Source: Coniochaeta sp. PMI_546 (lineage: Eukaryota; Ascomycota; Sordariomycetes; Coniochaetales; Coniochaetaceae). Taken from it: a stretch of 64,000 nt of DNA. This document shows positions 32,615 through 44,132 of the stretch, piece after piece. The stretch covers positions 1,674,001 through 1,738,000 of the forward strand of contig MU271149.1 in NCBI GenBank assembly GCA_021432605.1, given 5' to 3'. Numbering within the stretch: the stretch's first letter is position 1; every line of letters begins with the position of its first letter. The notes beneath the pieces are model-generated. The model was not told the origin of the DNA. It saw only the letters and a program-made list of their open reading frames with translations, and did no database searches. Position numbers and translations under genes: made by a program.

Positions 32615-33498
32615 TGTGATGGTGTTGAGTGACTGTCTGTGTCTATTTTGTAGGTACCTAGATATAGACACCGCAGACCTATGATGATGCTATCTCAAGG
32701 CAATACCTCTGAAGACGCCTTCAGACTTTTCTGTAACACCGATCGGCTTTGTTGATCTTCTTCTCCAATGATGTCACTGGTTCGCGTGACTGTTGTGACC
32801 GGTAGTAAGAAGTCTCGACTGAAATCCAAGATTACACCGCAAGCTGGTAAACTCAGTGACAAACAACGCTTGCTATCACGATCAGCGAGTCCGAGAAACT
32901 TAACGAAAGTTATAAACAAGTTGCAATTTCGAGTCCTGGTGTACCGAGCAGGGCCGACATGGCCTTTATCTGTCGAGGCAGGCTCTGGTCGCGTTAGCGG
33001 TGAGATGACCCCACGCTCTGGCTGGCAGGTACCTAGTTACAGCGATAATTGTTTTCTGTACCTGCGTTAGTCCCTGATAGGCTACTCCGCTCCCGATTTT
33101 CAGGGGTCTACCTAGGTGCCTGGTTTACTACACCATTGTTACGCAGTCACCAAGGTACCTTATTTACCTTATGATAAGACACACTTGGGTGTGCCTTATC
33201 GACAGCAGTTGTTTACCACGAGCATGTGGCTGTCATGAGTTTAGTTCATCACCTTACTTTGAACCTCTCCTGGTCCCTTCTCAGCTGAAGTTACACCTTG
33301 AAGGGACATACACGGGGCCAAGCTGAGTCTGAACCCTCGCTGTCCGCCGATGTTTGAGCATTTTCTAAATCGAATACCGAGTTCATAATTCGTCTTCATT
33401 TCCGTGGCAGATGGGATGCTTACCTGAGATGTACTCAAAGGTAAGGTATTCCTCTATGCAAAGCAAGTCAATGTAAGGCAATTTACAACCGAGAAGCA
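32615..33498. other. Intergenic, Sym1 promoter to NLR-like 3' end
   Basis: About 880 bases with no gene seen. Contains CAAGGTACCTTATTTACCTT (33151-33170) and AAGGTAAGGTA (33439-33449), more copies of the dispersed motif. Confidence 0.5.
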
Positions 33499-36486
33499 TC
33501 ACGGTTTGACCCAGCCCAACAACCTCCTTAACAGACCACTCGTATCACCGCCCGTCGTCGTCGCTGGCAGCCGCTCAACGGCGCTCTTCAGCTCCGCAGT
33601 CAGAACAGAGACCAGACGAGGTGGGAGAGTGTCCGCTAGACGGGATAATCCCTCTATCGTAGGGTCGGCTCCCCGAGCGAGCAACAGCTTCATAATCGCT
33701 AGGGCCAATTCCGAAGTTTCCTGCATGCGGAATTCTATGAAGACATCTTGGACGAACATCTCCCAGCAGCTCTCATCGCGGTGAATTTGCGCCCGCTCAT
33801 TTGGATCTGCTCCAAAGTCAAGAAGCAGTTCAACCATTCTCTTGTCGAATGATGGTATACTCTTCCGTCCGAAGAACTCCAGCTCCTGGGAGAGCCGCCG
33901 GCCCTGGGAACGACACATTAGTGCACCGTGGAGTAAGGAATAGGTCGCCCGGTGAATCCTCCGAGGGTTCTCCTCCAGTTTATGTCGCACGTACAGATAC
34001 AGGTCTGCTTGCACAGCCATTGCCAGGAGCGCCGGCGGATGCTCCCACGAGGCATGAACGTTTTCGCGTTCCTTGGGTGTCGCTGACTTGGCCATGGAGG
34101 TCAGAGTGCGATCCAACTCGTCCAAGAGAGTCACTTGCTCCGCCGCAGCGTATCTGTCGCTCGGATACTGCTCGATATGCCATGCGTGGTGCATCAGCTC
34201 CATAAGCAAAAACCTCAGGACGCTATGGTTGCCGTGGTCGAACCCAAACACTAAGAAGCTATTTGCCTGGCCGCCCAGGCCGTTGAACTTGAAGTTCAGG
34301 CGTTTCAAAAGCAGCAACATCAGTCTGCTCAAGTAGATGTGCACATCGAAGCCCTTCTGCGCACGCTGTAGCATCCTTGGCTGATGCTGATCCGTCAGGA
34401 AGTCACGGACGGTGCGGTGTAAGTAGCCGACCTGGCACCTCAGCACTGGACTCTCTGTTGGGTCACAGGTGATCCTTAGCAGATCACGGCATCTGTTCTG
34501 CAGCCGCGGCACCCACTCCTTGTGGATTGTTGCAATTTCAGATGGGTCAGCTGGCTGCATTTCAGCTTCTAGGGCAAAGTTTCCATCATCCCAACTAGAG
34601 AGGTGCGTGAGGGCAAGGATGGACAGCGGCCACACCGCCGAAAGGACGAGGAGGAAGATGTGCGCCGAATCGACGCGATACACCTTGTCTATGCGATCCA
34701 TGATGTTCTCGAAGTACTTTTCCAACTCTTGCGGATACGAGTTGAGCCGTACCAGCAGCTGACTGTACGGCTCATGGTCTCGCATATCGCGGAGCAGGTC
34801 CCGCACCACGAGGAACACCCAAAGCCATACTCCCTCGGCCCGTGCCGAGACCATCGGGATAAGGTCGAGGTACCGGACATCGATATTTGCCATGGCCTTG
34901 AACCGTTTGTTCTCGACCAACAGGTCGTGGATATACTTGTCCATGTCGGATTTGGTGAAGTCTTGGACTTTGAGCGTATTGTCCGATTCGTTCCATTCGC
35001 TCAAAAAGGCAGGCCATGGCCGGCTGGAGACACATATCTTTATGTGTTTAGACGCGGAAAGCTCTCGTACGATCTGGATTATGTCTTCCTCTGCGCCCTC
35101 ATATTCATCCAGGCCGTCGATAAAGAAGCAGAACTTGGCATCTATATTCGTTTCCTTGCTCAGCCTCGCAAACACTGCCCGGAGCTCTTCCATATCCCAT
35201 GGGTCTCCGGGGGGACGGTCCGGGCAGATGGTATCGATAAGAGACGGTGAAGTGCGCAGGAGGGAGTACAGAAGAGTTTGCATAAGTCCCTGTTGAGACC
35301 GCTGCATCTCTGTTCCGGAGTTCCAGAAGTAATGCGCCGCCGATTTCAGTCGAAGGGGCGATGCCCATGATCTTAGGCACTCGCGGGTCTGCGGATGGTC
35401 TGAGACAAATTTCATCAAGGTCGATTTGCCACTGCCGGCCTGTAGATTCACATGCTCAGTCCAACAGACCTAAAGAAGGGCAACCGAGGAGTGTCGTGAC
35501 CACTTACCAAGCCATTCACCCAGTAGACGCCTTGTCCAGTTTCTAACCACTGTTTGAATCCTGTCCTTTGGCTGTCGAATAGCCACTCAAATGTCTCTTG
35601 ATGAGCCTTAGGTATCTCATCGTGCCTTTTTTTGAGGAATGGGAATAATAAGGACTGGATCAGAGTCTCCTGCCGTTCTGCCTTTTTTAACCCGGCCGAC
35701 AGTGCTTCTAGTGCTGCCAGGGTGTCCTTGAGAGCAGACACGTGTGAGGCGACAATGCTATCCTTGACAGTTTCCAGGTCTTGGGTACCTATTGCCCTGG
35801 CCTTGCTTTCCTGCCGTAGTAAAATGGCCTCATGGGCAGAGACTTGTGTGCTCAGTTCTTGGAGCCCGCGAGTCACGTTCATTGACAGACTGGTTAGTTG
35901 GCCTCTCGGCGAGTTGGCCTCAGCCCTCTGCATCATGTGTTCAAGACTGTCAATCTTCATCGCAAGGGCGGAATGACGCTGTCTATCAACTCTTACTTAG
36001 CGCTCGACTGACTCTTGTATTCCAGGAAGGAGGACTAAGTTGGACTGCGCACCGTTGGGTCTCCAACTCCCACCACTGCCTTAACCTAGCCTCCAGCTCA
36101 AAAAGCCGCATTTTCATGGCAAGTATCTCATCTCTTGCCCACCAGGATCTCCCCGAGATCGCGATAGCCTCGAACTTGCGTGCCACGCCATTTCGCTTCG
36201 CTTCCAGCTTCGATAATTTCTTTATCAACGCGTCTGCTAGGTTCTGGCACTCCGAGGCGATTTTCCGGAGCAACTGTTTGTCCTGGCTCGCATCCAACAG
36301 GACAGCATTCGTGGCATCTTTGCTGCTATGTTGGATGTTGGCGACTAGGAGTCTCAAGTGCGCAACCTCGTGGGTGGTCCCCGTGGCCGTAGACCAGATC
36401 TCTTTCGCCGACGACAGCAATTCGTGGCTGAAGGAGATAAACTGGATGATGTTTGCTGCAAGTCCCAAGGCTGCGACTGCCTCCAT
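33499..36486 (-). CDS. NACHT/STAND NTPase (fungal NLR-like protein)
   Basis: At least three exons. Exon 3 is 35439-33499. The intron 35507-35440 (GTAAGT...CTACAG) joins YWVNGL to AGSGKSTLM and so rebuilds the Walker A motif GLAGSGKST. The first junction, between about 36030 and 35935, is not resolved: several donor/acceptor pairs are in phase. The N-terminus (MEAVAALGLAANIIQFIS) is the fungal STAND N-terminal effector domain. A helical linker is followed by NACHT with Walker B FCFFIDGLDE. The C-terminal half contains two ankyrin-like VELLLDFGADPN and MKLLLARGADPT units. The total is roughly 950 aa. Such proteins are thought to act in non-self recognition and cell death. The weak, few repeats make its sensor unclear. 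Confidence 0.85.
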
Positions 36487-36902
36487 CTTCTGTTCCCGAG
36501 GTGTGCGCTCTAGGATTTCGAGGTATCAAGAAGAGCAGGCAATGACGGAGGCTTTATCAATATGTCAGGCAGCTGGATGCTCAGAGCCTCGCGTATCAAA
36601 TGAGGCCCAAGGCACACACCGCGCCGCACGCTAACCTCCTATGTACAACCATTATGCATGCATGCATACTCGGCGTCCAATGGCAATGCTGTTCGCAGTG
36701 CGTAATAACAGGCGTACTTGCTTAAGCTATGACGGCGAACACCCCGTCAATCTTACAGTCGTTCGCATTCACGCGGCGGTAAAAGAGCAGTGACAATATT
36801 CTTCAAGCACGCCTATCTCATATCTCTCAGACATCGGTAACGGATGCTGCTACCGGTTGTCCCACTAACGTCGATTATCTACAAGGCCATTGTCTCGGGT
36901 TC
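36487..36902. other. Intergenic between NLR-like gene and AA16 LPMO
   Basis: Four hundred bases holding the NLR-like promoter and the LPMO 3' flank. It contains a short ATGCATGCATGCAT run (36654-36667). Nothing else recognised. Confidence 0.5.
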
Positions 36903-37585
36903 CTATCTTGGCGTGCGGCCTCGGATAGCAGGCGTAGCAGCCGGAACGGTGAAGTCGATGCACGACTCATAAGTCTGCCCTTGACCCAGCCAGTACCATT
37001 GGATAACCTATCATTTCGAACGTCAGTTACGAGTTCCATGCCAACATCTCAGGAAGACGAGCGGTTCGAGGGGAGGAAACCTACGCAAGCACCAGGAGTA
37101 GTGCACTTCCCGCCCAGCTGCGGCACCGTAACGCTGAACTTGGTCTGGTCCTTTGGCGGATTCGCAGTAGCAGCATAGTTATCCTTCCACACCAACAGCG
37201 GCGTGCCGATGACACTGTTCGTCGCCGTGTCGACGACACTGACGTTCGCGTAGCCCTTGTGCGGGATGCGGATCCACACCTCCATGTCGATGACGTCGCC
37301 GGGCTTGTACGCCTGGACGTGCGCCGTGTTGTCGGCGAACTGGTAGCCCTTGCACAGCCAGAGGTTGCACTTCTTGGCGTCGTAGCCGTCCGTCAGGCCC
37401 CTCGGATTGGCGCGCAGCAGGGCTTCCGGGTAAGAGGTGTTGTCGATCTGGTAGAAGTTCTCCATCGTCTTGCCGCAAGCGGCGCCAGTCGCGTCGCCGG
37501 GGGTGCGGGTTGCTGGTTTTTGGACGAGACCGTGGGCCGAAACCAAGGCGGCGAGGCCGAGGAGCGAGGCCATAGAGAACAGCAT
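36903..37585 (-). CDS. AA16 lytic polysaccharide monooxygenase
   Basis: Two exons, 37585-37085 and 37007-36903, 201 aa. The 77-nt intron (GTAGGT, AACTGAC branch, GATAG) was found because the open frame ends abruptly at ACVGFL. Splicing gives ACVIQWYW and a tail with QTYESCIDFTV. The start ATG precedes a 17-residue signal peptide ending VSA, so the mature protein begins with His18, the first ligand of the copper histidine brace. The second ligand is probably His109 in RIPHKG, with an axial Tyr in QTYESC. The CNLWLCKGYQFADNTA block matches my memory of the AA16 type enzyme. AA16 enzymes oxidise cellulose; no binding module is attached. Confidence 0.88.
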
Positions 37586-38384
37586 CTTGGCTAGTGGATG
37601 TGGTGAGATTGGCTGTGAGGTGAGGGTCGGCACGACATCTTGTCCCTCTCCCCTTGGGAGCTGGATATCCCCCTTAAATATCTGTCTTGAACCTTGACGG
37701 AAGGAACGGCAGTAGGGGTTTCGCGAAGCTGTCTAAACCCGCAGTATTGACGGCCTTACATAGTACACTTTTTGCCTAATAAGGGGTCTTTCAGACGGAG
37801 TTGCTCGTGCGCACCAATGTGATGCCCGCATTCAAAGAAACATAGATTAATCAATATCAACATGCTACACCACTCGGCAGAGGCTATCTTGGGGAGATTT
37901 CGATGGTTATCCCGACCACATCTACAGTGGTAGAGTCAGGTACAGCAATAAACGGGTGCGTACTCGCCTACACGATTCGATCATGTTGCCCATAACAGCT
38001 AGCGACGTGATACGCGTTTGATTTCCAAGCATGTTGAAGTCTTAGATTAAAGACGTTCTGTCAAAGATCGGAGTAACATTTGCAAGGGCATTGCTGAAGT
38101 GTACAGATGTTTGTTGTAGTTGGATATGGAGTTTTGATATCTCTAGAAAGATTAGCTTCCCCAAAGGGTAGGGTTAGGGTTGCATACTGAGTGAGGTTGC
38201 AAAAATGAGCTAGACCGGAACCACATTAGCGCACCGATGATAAGTCCTCCGATAAGATAGCCCCACTGAAAATTCAAAGCCCGCCAGAAAAGAAGTGCAG
38301 GTATCGAGAAGCCCTCTTGCTGCGTATTCAACCCAAGACAACACGCCCAATCGCCGGTGATAGAGCCGCCCCCCGTCACCCAAA
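37586..38384. other. Divergent promoter region, AA16 LPMO / noc2
   Basis: Eight hundred bases. Holds a TATA-like CTTAAATATC close to the LPMO start (37672-37681) and the telomere-repeat motif before noc2. No gene seen. Confidence 0.5.
38166..38182. promoter_or_regulatory. TTAGGG-repeat box upstream of noc2
   Basis: GGGTAGGGTTAGGGTT, two to three telomere-type units, lies about 205 bases before the noc2 start. Such boxes mark ribosome-biogenesis promoters in several fungi and plants. The rps2 upstream region has related CCCTAA motifs. Confidence 0.5.
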
Positions 38385-40781
38385 ATGGCTCCCACAAAGA
38401 AGAACCTCAAGGCGACCAAGAAATTCGAGTCAAAGCATCTCAAAGGTGTCTTGGAAAAGAGAAAGGCGGTCCAGAAGACCAAGCAACGACAACAGATCAA
38501 GGCCAAGAAGCAGGCCAAACGGTCGAGAGACGACGAGTTCATCAAGGGGCCTAAAGATGAGAAAGATGGCGCGGCCAGATCCAATGGACGCTCAAAGCCG
38601 CTCAAAGCCAGTGAGATGAGCGTCGACGACTTCTTTGGTGGCGGTTTCGAGATTCTCGAGGGCAAGCAGCCAGACACAAAAAAGGCAAACGGGAAGCTGG
38701 GCAAGCGGAAGCGGGATACGAGTGCTAGTGCGGAGGCTGCCGCTTCCGACGATGAGAGCGACTCCGATGTTCCAGTCGCGGAGGAGCCGGTGCAGGATAG
38801 CGACTCGGGCTCCGACGCTGGAGAGGACGACGATGACGCCGGCATGAGCAAGGCTGCTATGGATGCCCTGGCGAAGGACGACCCCGAGTTCTACAAATTT
38901 CTCCAAGAGAACGACCCAGAGGCTCTCGAGTTCGACGAGAACGCCGACTTGGCTGAGGTCGACGAGCTCAGCGAAGGCGACGAGGAGGAACAGCCCAAGA
39001 AGAAGAGGAAGAAGGCAAAGGGCAAAGAGGAGGACGAGTTCCTGAAGGATAACGAGCTCACAGGAGAGATGGTCGCCAGGTGGAAGAAATCGATGGATGA
39101 GACACACTCGCTCAGAGCCGCACGGCAGGTCGTCTTAGCTTTCCGGTCTGCGGCTCATCTTAACGAGGATGAGGACGGCAGAAAAGCAAAGTACACCATC
39201 TCTAGCCCGGAAGTCTTTCACGACATCCTCGTGGTTGCGCTCAAACAGATCCCTGAGGTTCTGCAACACCACGTCCCCGTCAAGGAGTCCGCTTCCGGAA
39301 GAGTCTACGTCTCTACCGACACGAAGAAGTTCAAGACACTATCCATCCTTATGAGGAGCTACACAGGCTCTATCCTCCACCTCCTTGGAACCCTTTCAGA
39401 CGATGCAACCCTCAAACTCACTCTCTCTGCCCTCAACCCGCTCCTCCCATATCTACTCTCCTTCAAGAAGCTCCTCAAAGCCCTCGCCAAGAGGGTCGTC
39501 GCCTTCTGGTGCCAATCAGCAAGCAGCGAAACAACCCGCATAACAGCCTTCCTCGTTCTTCGCCGGCTAATGGTGATCGGCGACAAGGGCATACGGGAGT
39601 CTGTCCTCAAAGCAGCCTACCAGGGTCTAATCTCGGGAAGCCGCCTGACAAGCATCAACACGATCCGCGGCATCAACCTGATGAAGAACTCTGCCGCCGA
39701 GCTGTGGGGCATCGACCAAGGCATCGGTTACACGACCGCCTTCACCATGATCCGTCAGCTGGCCATCCACTTGCGCAACAGTATCGTCAACAACAAGAAC
39801 GAGGCTTACAAGGCCGTGTACAACTGGCAGTATGTTCACTCGCTCGACTTCTGGTCGTGCGTCCTGGCCGAGCACTGCAGTCCGTTGAAGGAAGCCGAGG
39901 CCGGCAAGGAGAGCCAGCTGAAGCTGCTGATTTACCCGCTTGTGCAAGTCACGCTGGGTGCTATGCGTCTCATCCCGACGGCGCTGTACTTCCCCCTCCG
40001 CTTCCAGCTCATCCGCTCGCTTCTTCGTCTCTCGCGCGCAACAGGGACATACATCCCCCTCGCCTCGGCGCTCCTTGAGGTCCTCAACTCGGCCGAGATG
40101 AAGAAGAGCCCCAAGCAATCCACCCTGAAGCCCCTCGACTTCGCGGTGCAGTACAAGGCACCCAAGATCTACCTGCGCACCCGCGTCTACCAAGACGGCG
40201 TCGGCGAGCAGGTCGTCGAGTTGCTCTCCGAGTACTTCGCGCTGTGGTCGACCAACATCGCCTTCCCCGAGTTCGCGCTGCCGGTCGTGATCATGCTGAA
40301 GCGGTGGATCAAGGAGGCGCGCAAGGTCGGCGGCACGGGCAACCGGAACAACAAGCTTGTGTCGGCGGTTGTGCTGCTGGTGCAGAAGATCGAGGCCAAC
40401 TCAAAGTTCATCGAGGGCAAGAGGGCGACTGTCGAATTTGCTCCTAACAACCGGGCGCAGGTGGACGCTTTCCTCAAGGACTTTGAGTGGGAGAAGACAC
40501 CGATCGGGGCGTTTGTTGTGGGACAGCGGAAACAGAGGGCTGAGAAGGCGAGGCTGATGGAGGAGGCTAGGAAAGCGGACGAGGCGAAGAGGAGGGAGGA
40601 GGAGAGGGAGAAGCTCGGTGGCGGGGATGATGACGATGATGATGACGACGATGACAGTGAGGGCGGATTTGAGGACGGGGACGAGGACGAGGATGATGAC
40701 GAGGTGGAGGAGGAGGAGGAGGAAGATGAAGACGAGGCCGAAGAAGAGGAAGAAGAGGAAGATGAAGAGGAGAGCGAGTAG
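38385..40781 (+). CDS. noc2: Nucleolar complex protein 2
   Basis: Single exon, 798 aa. Lysine-rich N-terminus (MAPTKKNLKATKKFE; likely nuclear/nucleolar signals), then SVDDFFGGGFE and two acidic patches (about 115-160 and 185-215). The Noc2 domain fills about residues 220-715, with QIPEVLQHHVP, IKYIFxC-equivalent RGINLMKNSAAELWG and LDFWSCVLAEHCS. The tail after about 740 is almost pure Asp/Glu. In yeast, Noc2 pairs with Noc1 in early 90S/66S particles, then with Noc3, to move pre-60S subunits from nucleolus to nucleoplasm. The upstream telobox suggests co-control with other ribosome genes. Confidence 0.95.
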   Translation: MAPTKKNLKATKKFESKHLKGVLEKRKAVQKTKQRQQIKAKKQAKRSRDDEFIKGPKDEKDGAARSNGRSKPLKASEMSVDDFFGGGFEILEGKQPDTKKANGKLGKRKRDTSASAEAAASDDESDSDVPVAEEPVQDSDSGSDAGEDDDDAGMSKAAMDALAKDDPEFYKFLQENDPEALEFDENADLAEVDELSEGDEEEQPKKKRKKAKGKEEDEFLKDNELTGEMVARWKKSMDETHSLRAARQVVLAFRSAAHLNEDEDGRKAKYTISSPEVFHDILVVALKQIPEVLQHHVPVKESASGRVYVSTDTKKFKTLSILMRSYTGSILHLLGTLSDDATLKLTLSALNPLLPYLLSFKKLLKALAKRVVAFWCQSASSETTRITAFLVLRRLMVIGDKGIRESVLKAAYQGLISGSRLTSINTIRGINLMKNSAAELWGIDQGIGYTTAFTMIRQLAIHLRNSIVNNKNEAYKAVYNWQYVHSLDFWSCVLAEHCSPLKEAEAGKESQLKLLIYPLVQVTLGAMRLIPTALYFPLRFQLIRSLLRLSRATGTYIPLASALLEVLNSAEMKKSPKQSTLKPLDFAVQYKAPKIYLRTRVYQDGVGEQVVELLSEYFALWSTNIAFPEFALPVVIMLKRWIKEARKVGGTGNRNNKLVSAVVLLVQKIEANSKFIEGKRATVEFAPNNRAQVDAFLKDFEWEKTPIGAFVVGQRKQRAEKARLMEEARKADEAKRREEEREKLGGGDDDDDDDDDDSEGGFEDGDEDEDDDEVEEEEEEDEDEAEEEEEEEDEEESE

Positions 40782-40881
40782 TGTCGCCGACTCTTTATAG
40801 CTATTCAGTGTGACGACTGCGATGAAACAATCGCGGGTATATTAATCGCAAAATATCTGTTCATCCCAAACCTGAGTCCCC

Positions 40882-42421
40882 TTATGGAATTACTGCCCCA
40901 TCCATCAGTCCTGGCGCACCTCCTGAATAACCGATATCCTGCGTCCACACCCGATAAGCAAAGAATATCATATCGATCCCAAGCGGCACAAACACCCACA
41001 TGGCGAGGACGCCTCCAATCTGCGGCGGACAGTACATTTCGCCCTCCAGCTTCAGATAACTAGCAAAGAAGATCCAGTTCCCAATGTTGATAATGAAACT
41101 GCCAAGCACCAGAAAATAATAGAACACCCTAAACCCCCTGCGGTCCGTCGTCAGCGGCGCCTCCCAGGTACTCCTCTTCCGCTGCCACAGCTCCCACGCG
41201 CCGTCGATGCGTCCCTTCTTCACCCTCCTCTTATGCCTTATCGTCATGATGATCGTAGCAATGATCTCGACCACGCCCACGATGGGCAGCACGGCGATGA
41301 AGGCGGCCAGCATAGCCATCCACGCCGACCATATTATGGCGGCTCCACAGCACAACCCGCAGCACGCCCCGTCGTCGTCCTCCTTGCGTCTATTCCTGTT
41401 GTTATTGTAGTCGTCGCCCATGTTCCTCGCCGCAATGCCCAGGCTCACCAGGAACGTGACGATGAACAGCACGAAATCAGGGACGAACGTCATCACGCTG
41501 CCCGCGGCCAGCGTGTACAGCTGCGGACTGTACGGGGCGGCCGGGTTCGCGGGGGCCTGCCTGGACAGCACCCAGTACTTGCTCGCCACGTAGCTGCCGG
41601 CGAAGAAGGACAGCACGCCGTCGACGGTCAGCTCGGCCAGCCCTTGCTGCGACCAGGGCTCGAAGATGCCGAGGAACCCGAAGAAGGGCGCGTTGCGGGG
41701 GCGGACGAGGTAGAAGGAGAGTTCTTCGACGAAGCCCGAATCCGTGCTGAAGCCGAATTGCCCCAGGATTAGGACCGTGAGGTAGGCGACGAGAACTTCG
41801 CGGCCGACGGACTGCAGGAGGCGGGTCGCTTTGAGGGTGTAGACTTTCTCGACGGTCCAGGGGCGCGGCCAGGGGTTGGTGGAGGACTCGATATTTTGGG
41901 AGTGGTAGCCGTCACGTTGGGACTCATGGGCATTGGAGCTGTTGTCGATGTGGAAAGGGTACGGTGCCGGGGGTGGTGGTGCTTGGTATTCGTGCTGGTA
42001 GGGCATGTACTGATCGTACATGGTCGGCTTTTGGGCGTAATCTTGACTCGTTGCGGGTTGGAGCTCGTAGATTCTCTGCTGCGGATCGGGGTTCATAGGT
42101 CCTTGTTGAGGATCTTGGCCGGGGGTGACGTCTCGTCCTCGGCCCATACTCCGTTTCTCCCTGAAAGATCTTGTCTTACGGTTGACCACTTGCCGTGTAC
42201 GATGGTAGCCGAGGACGCGGAACAGGGTCTGGAGCAGTTGTACGAGCAATCCAACACCGAGCACTATGAGGATTTGGTTGGCATCTGGGCAGCTGCTTGC
42301 CCCGGCGTATGACTGAATCTGGTACAGCCAGTCCACTTTCACGGCGTTGTCTGCGACGCATGACGCCACCTCGCCTGTGGGCTTTTGGAGGGTGCACCGA
42401 ACATATTGTTCCGCCCTGCCT
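40882..42421 (-). CDS. Polytopic membrane protein, unknown function (5' end unresolved)
   Basis: The frame has no ATG at its start. It is open up to a CACCAG acceptor whose exon would begin at 42421, so an upstream exon with the start codon is likely. The readable part is about 510 aa. An exposed N-terminal segment with Cys residues (SCVADN, ASSCPDAN) is followed by a membrane helix (ILIVLGVGLLVQLLQTLF), a Gln/Pro/Tyr-rich loop of about 130 residues, and about seven further helices in the C-terminal two-thirds. A CCGLCCG cluster lies between helices. It ends MDGAVIP. I recognise no transporter or enzyme motif; this looks like a fungus-specific family. The stop lies about 100 bases from that of noc2 (convergent). 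Confidence 0.7.
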
Positions 42422-44132
42422 CTGGTGAGTAAGGGTCATGCTATGCTGGTACTGTGAGTCTCACACTGCGGTTTGACACTTGAGATACGCGTCATTTGCA
42501 CCTCCTGGACCCTTGTACGTATTAGAACATGTGTTATCGAAAGCACTCAAGTCGAAAGAGCAGGTTCTGTTGAGTATCTGGTCAAGCACACGGGTGTGGT
42601 TAGCTTGGAAAGCAAACTTAACCGTGAATCAAGCATAGGGCTCACCGGGAAGAAGTCGGGATAACTGCAATTTGAGTTCTTTTCGATGTCAGGGGGCCGA
42701 TAGTGCCCACCAAGGTCGTCTGACGAAGGAGTGCTTTGGTAGGCGGTGCCGTACCAGGCATGCTTCCAACTGCAGCACTGTCAGTCTTCTCGTTGCGGTC
42801 CTACCCAGTACTCGAAACGTACTAGATGTCTAGACATCTCGCTGCATTCCTGGCCGCTTCAAGTCGAAGCTTGATGGGGACCGAGCTCGTCGGACACGTC
42901 TGCAATGCCTCGATATATAGCTTGCACTCTGTCGTGACATTCTACCTGCAGTTAGCAGGCCAGATCAAACTGTCTTGCTTGCGAACATCGGAACACCCAC
43001 GGTAAAGAAGCTCGCCGTTGTGTAGTTACAAGTTCGAGTCGTCGTCGAGTTGCCTGTAAGACGGGGGAATATTGCTCCAGGAACATATTCGGACATCTCC
43101 AGCCTCGCGCTTCTTTGGTACTGTCTTTCCATGGCGCGTCAACTTGTTTGTGTCCTCTGACAGACGACGCTCACTCCAGCAATATTAGCCAAGCTGGCAT
43201 CAAGGGATATATATGTTGTCCATCAATTTGCGCTTGAGTTGTCCTTCGTATTCAGAGCGCCTGGGACGCGACGGGAAGTGGTGTGTATCTCAACGTCCTA
43301 TTCCAAGCTTCAGTCCAGCTGAGCTCTTGGCACAGAATTTGGGGCTTCATGGTTGGACGCCATCCAAACATCCGTGACGCTTTATGCAGAGACGTTAATG
43401 AGAGGGGGTTCGTGATTTCTTGGCATTGTGTGTTTTATCGACACGGGGACTGTACCCGAGCCTGGGATCTATGTGAAGATGCCCGAAATAGATCAGCTCG
43501 GGAAACAGCTGCTCTCTTTACTGGTATCGGTTCATGTGCCGCAGCTCTGCCATTGCTCGTCCAGGGATTGACGCAAGATTGAAACCCAGTTATCATCTTG
43601 CAATAGGATGTCGCAACACTTGTTACCCATCACCATGTGCCAAGTCTTTCGACCTTCGAGACATCACAGCACTGGCTCAAGAACCCGGGGGATATGTCAT
43701 ACCCTAGCAAGAGAAGCGGCCTCTTGTTTGCATATCATGCGGCTAGGAACTCAGGTTGCAATCAGCATGAGCGTCGATGTTCTAGAAGATGTTGAATGTC
43801 CTCCAAAAAATGGGACAGCTGGAGACTGGTGTTGGGAAGAGAAGTAAGCTTCCAGTCTAGAATTTCGATTTAGCGAGGGCAAGCGAGGCTACCTTAGGTA
43901 AGGTAAGGTTAAGGAGGTAGGTACATGTGAGATTCGGAGGCACCATGGAATATAAGGTAATCCGAAGTGTAGCTGCCAGGTAGTGACTACTGCGAGACAA
44001 GAGGAAGCAAATTTATCTTGCAAGTACAACCTAGAAGGTAATCGCCGTCTAACTGGCGACCAGTCGTGACCGTCTATGCTGGGAAAACGGCTCCACTTTC
44101 CTTCCGCCTTCCTTGTCTATCGGCCAGGCAGA
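42422..44132. other. Gene-poor stretch
   Basis: About 1.7 kb. Open frames at 43283-43582 and 43608-43847 on the plus strand were examined; the first lacks an ATG and neither resembles a family. TACCTTAGGTAAGGTAAGG with nearby copies at 43890-43923 belongs to the dispersed motif family. Otherwise nothing. Confidence 0.45.
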
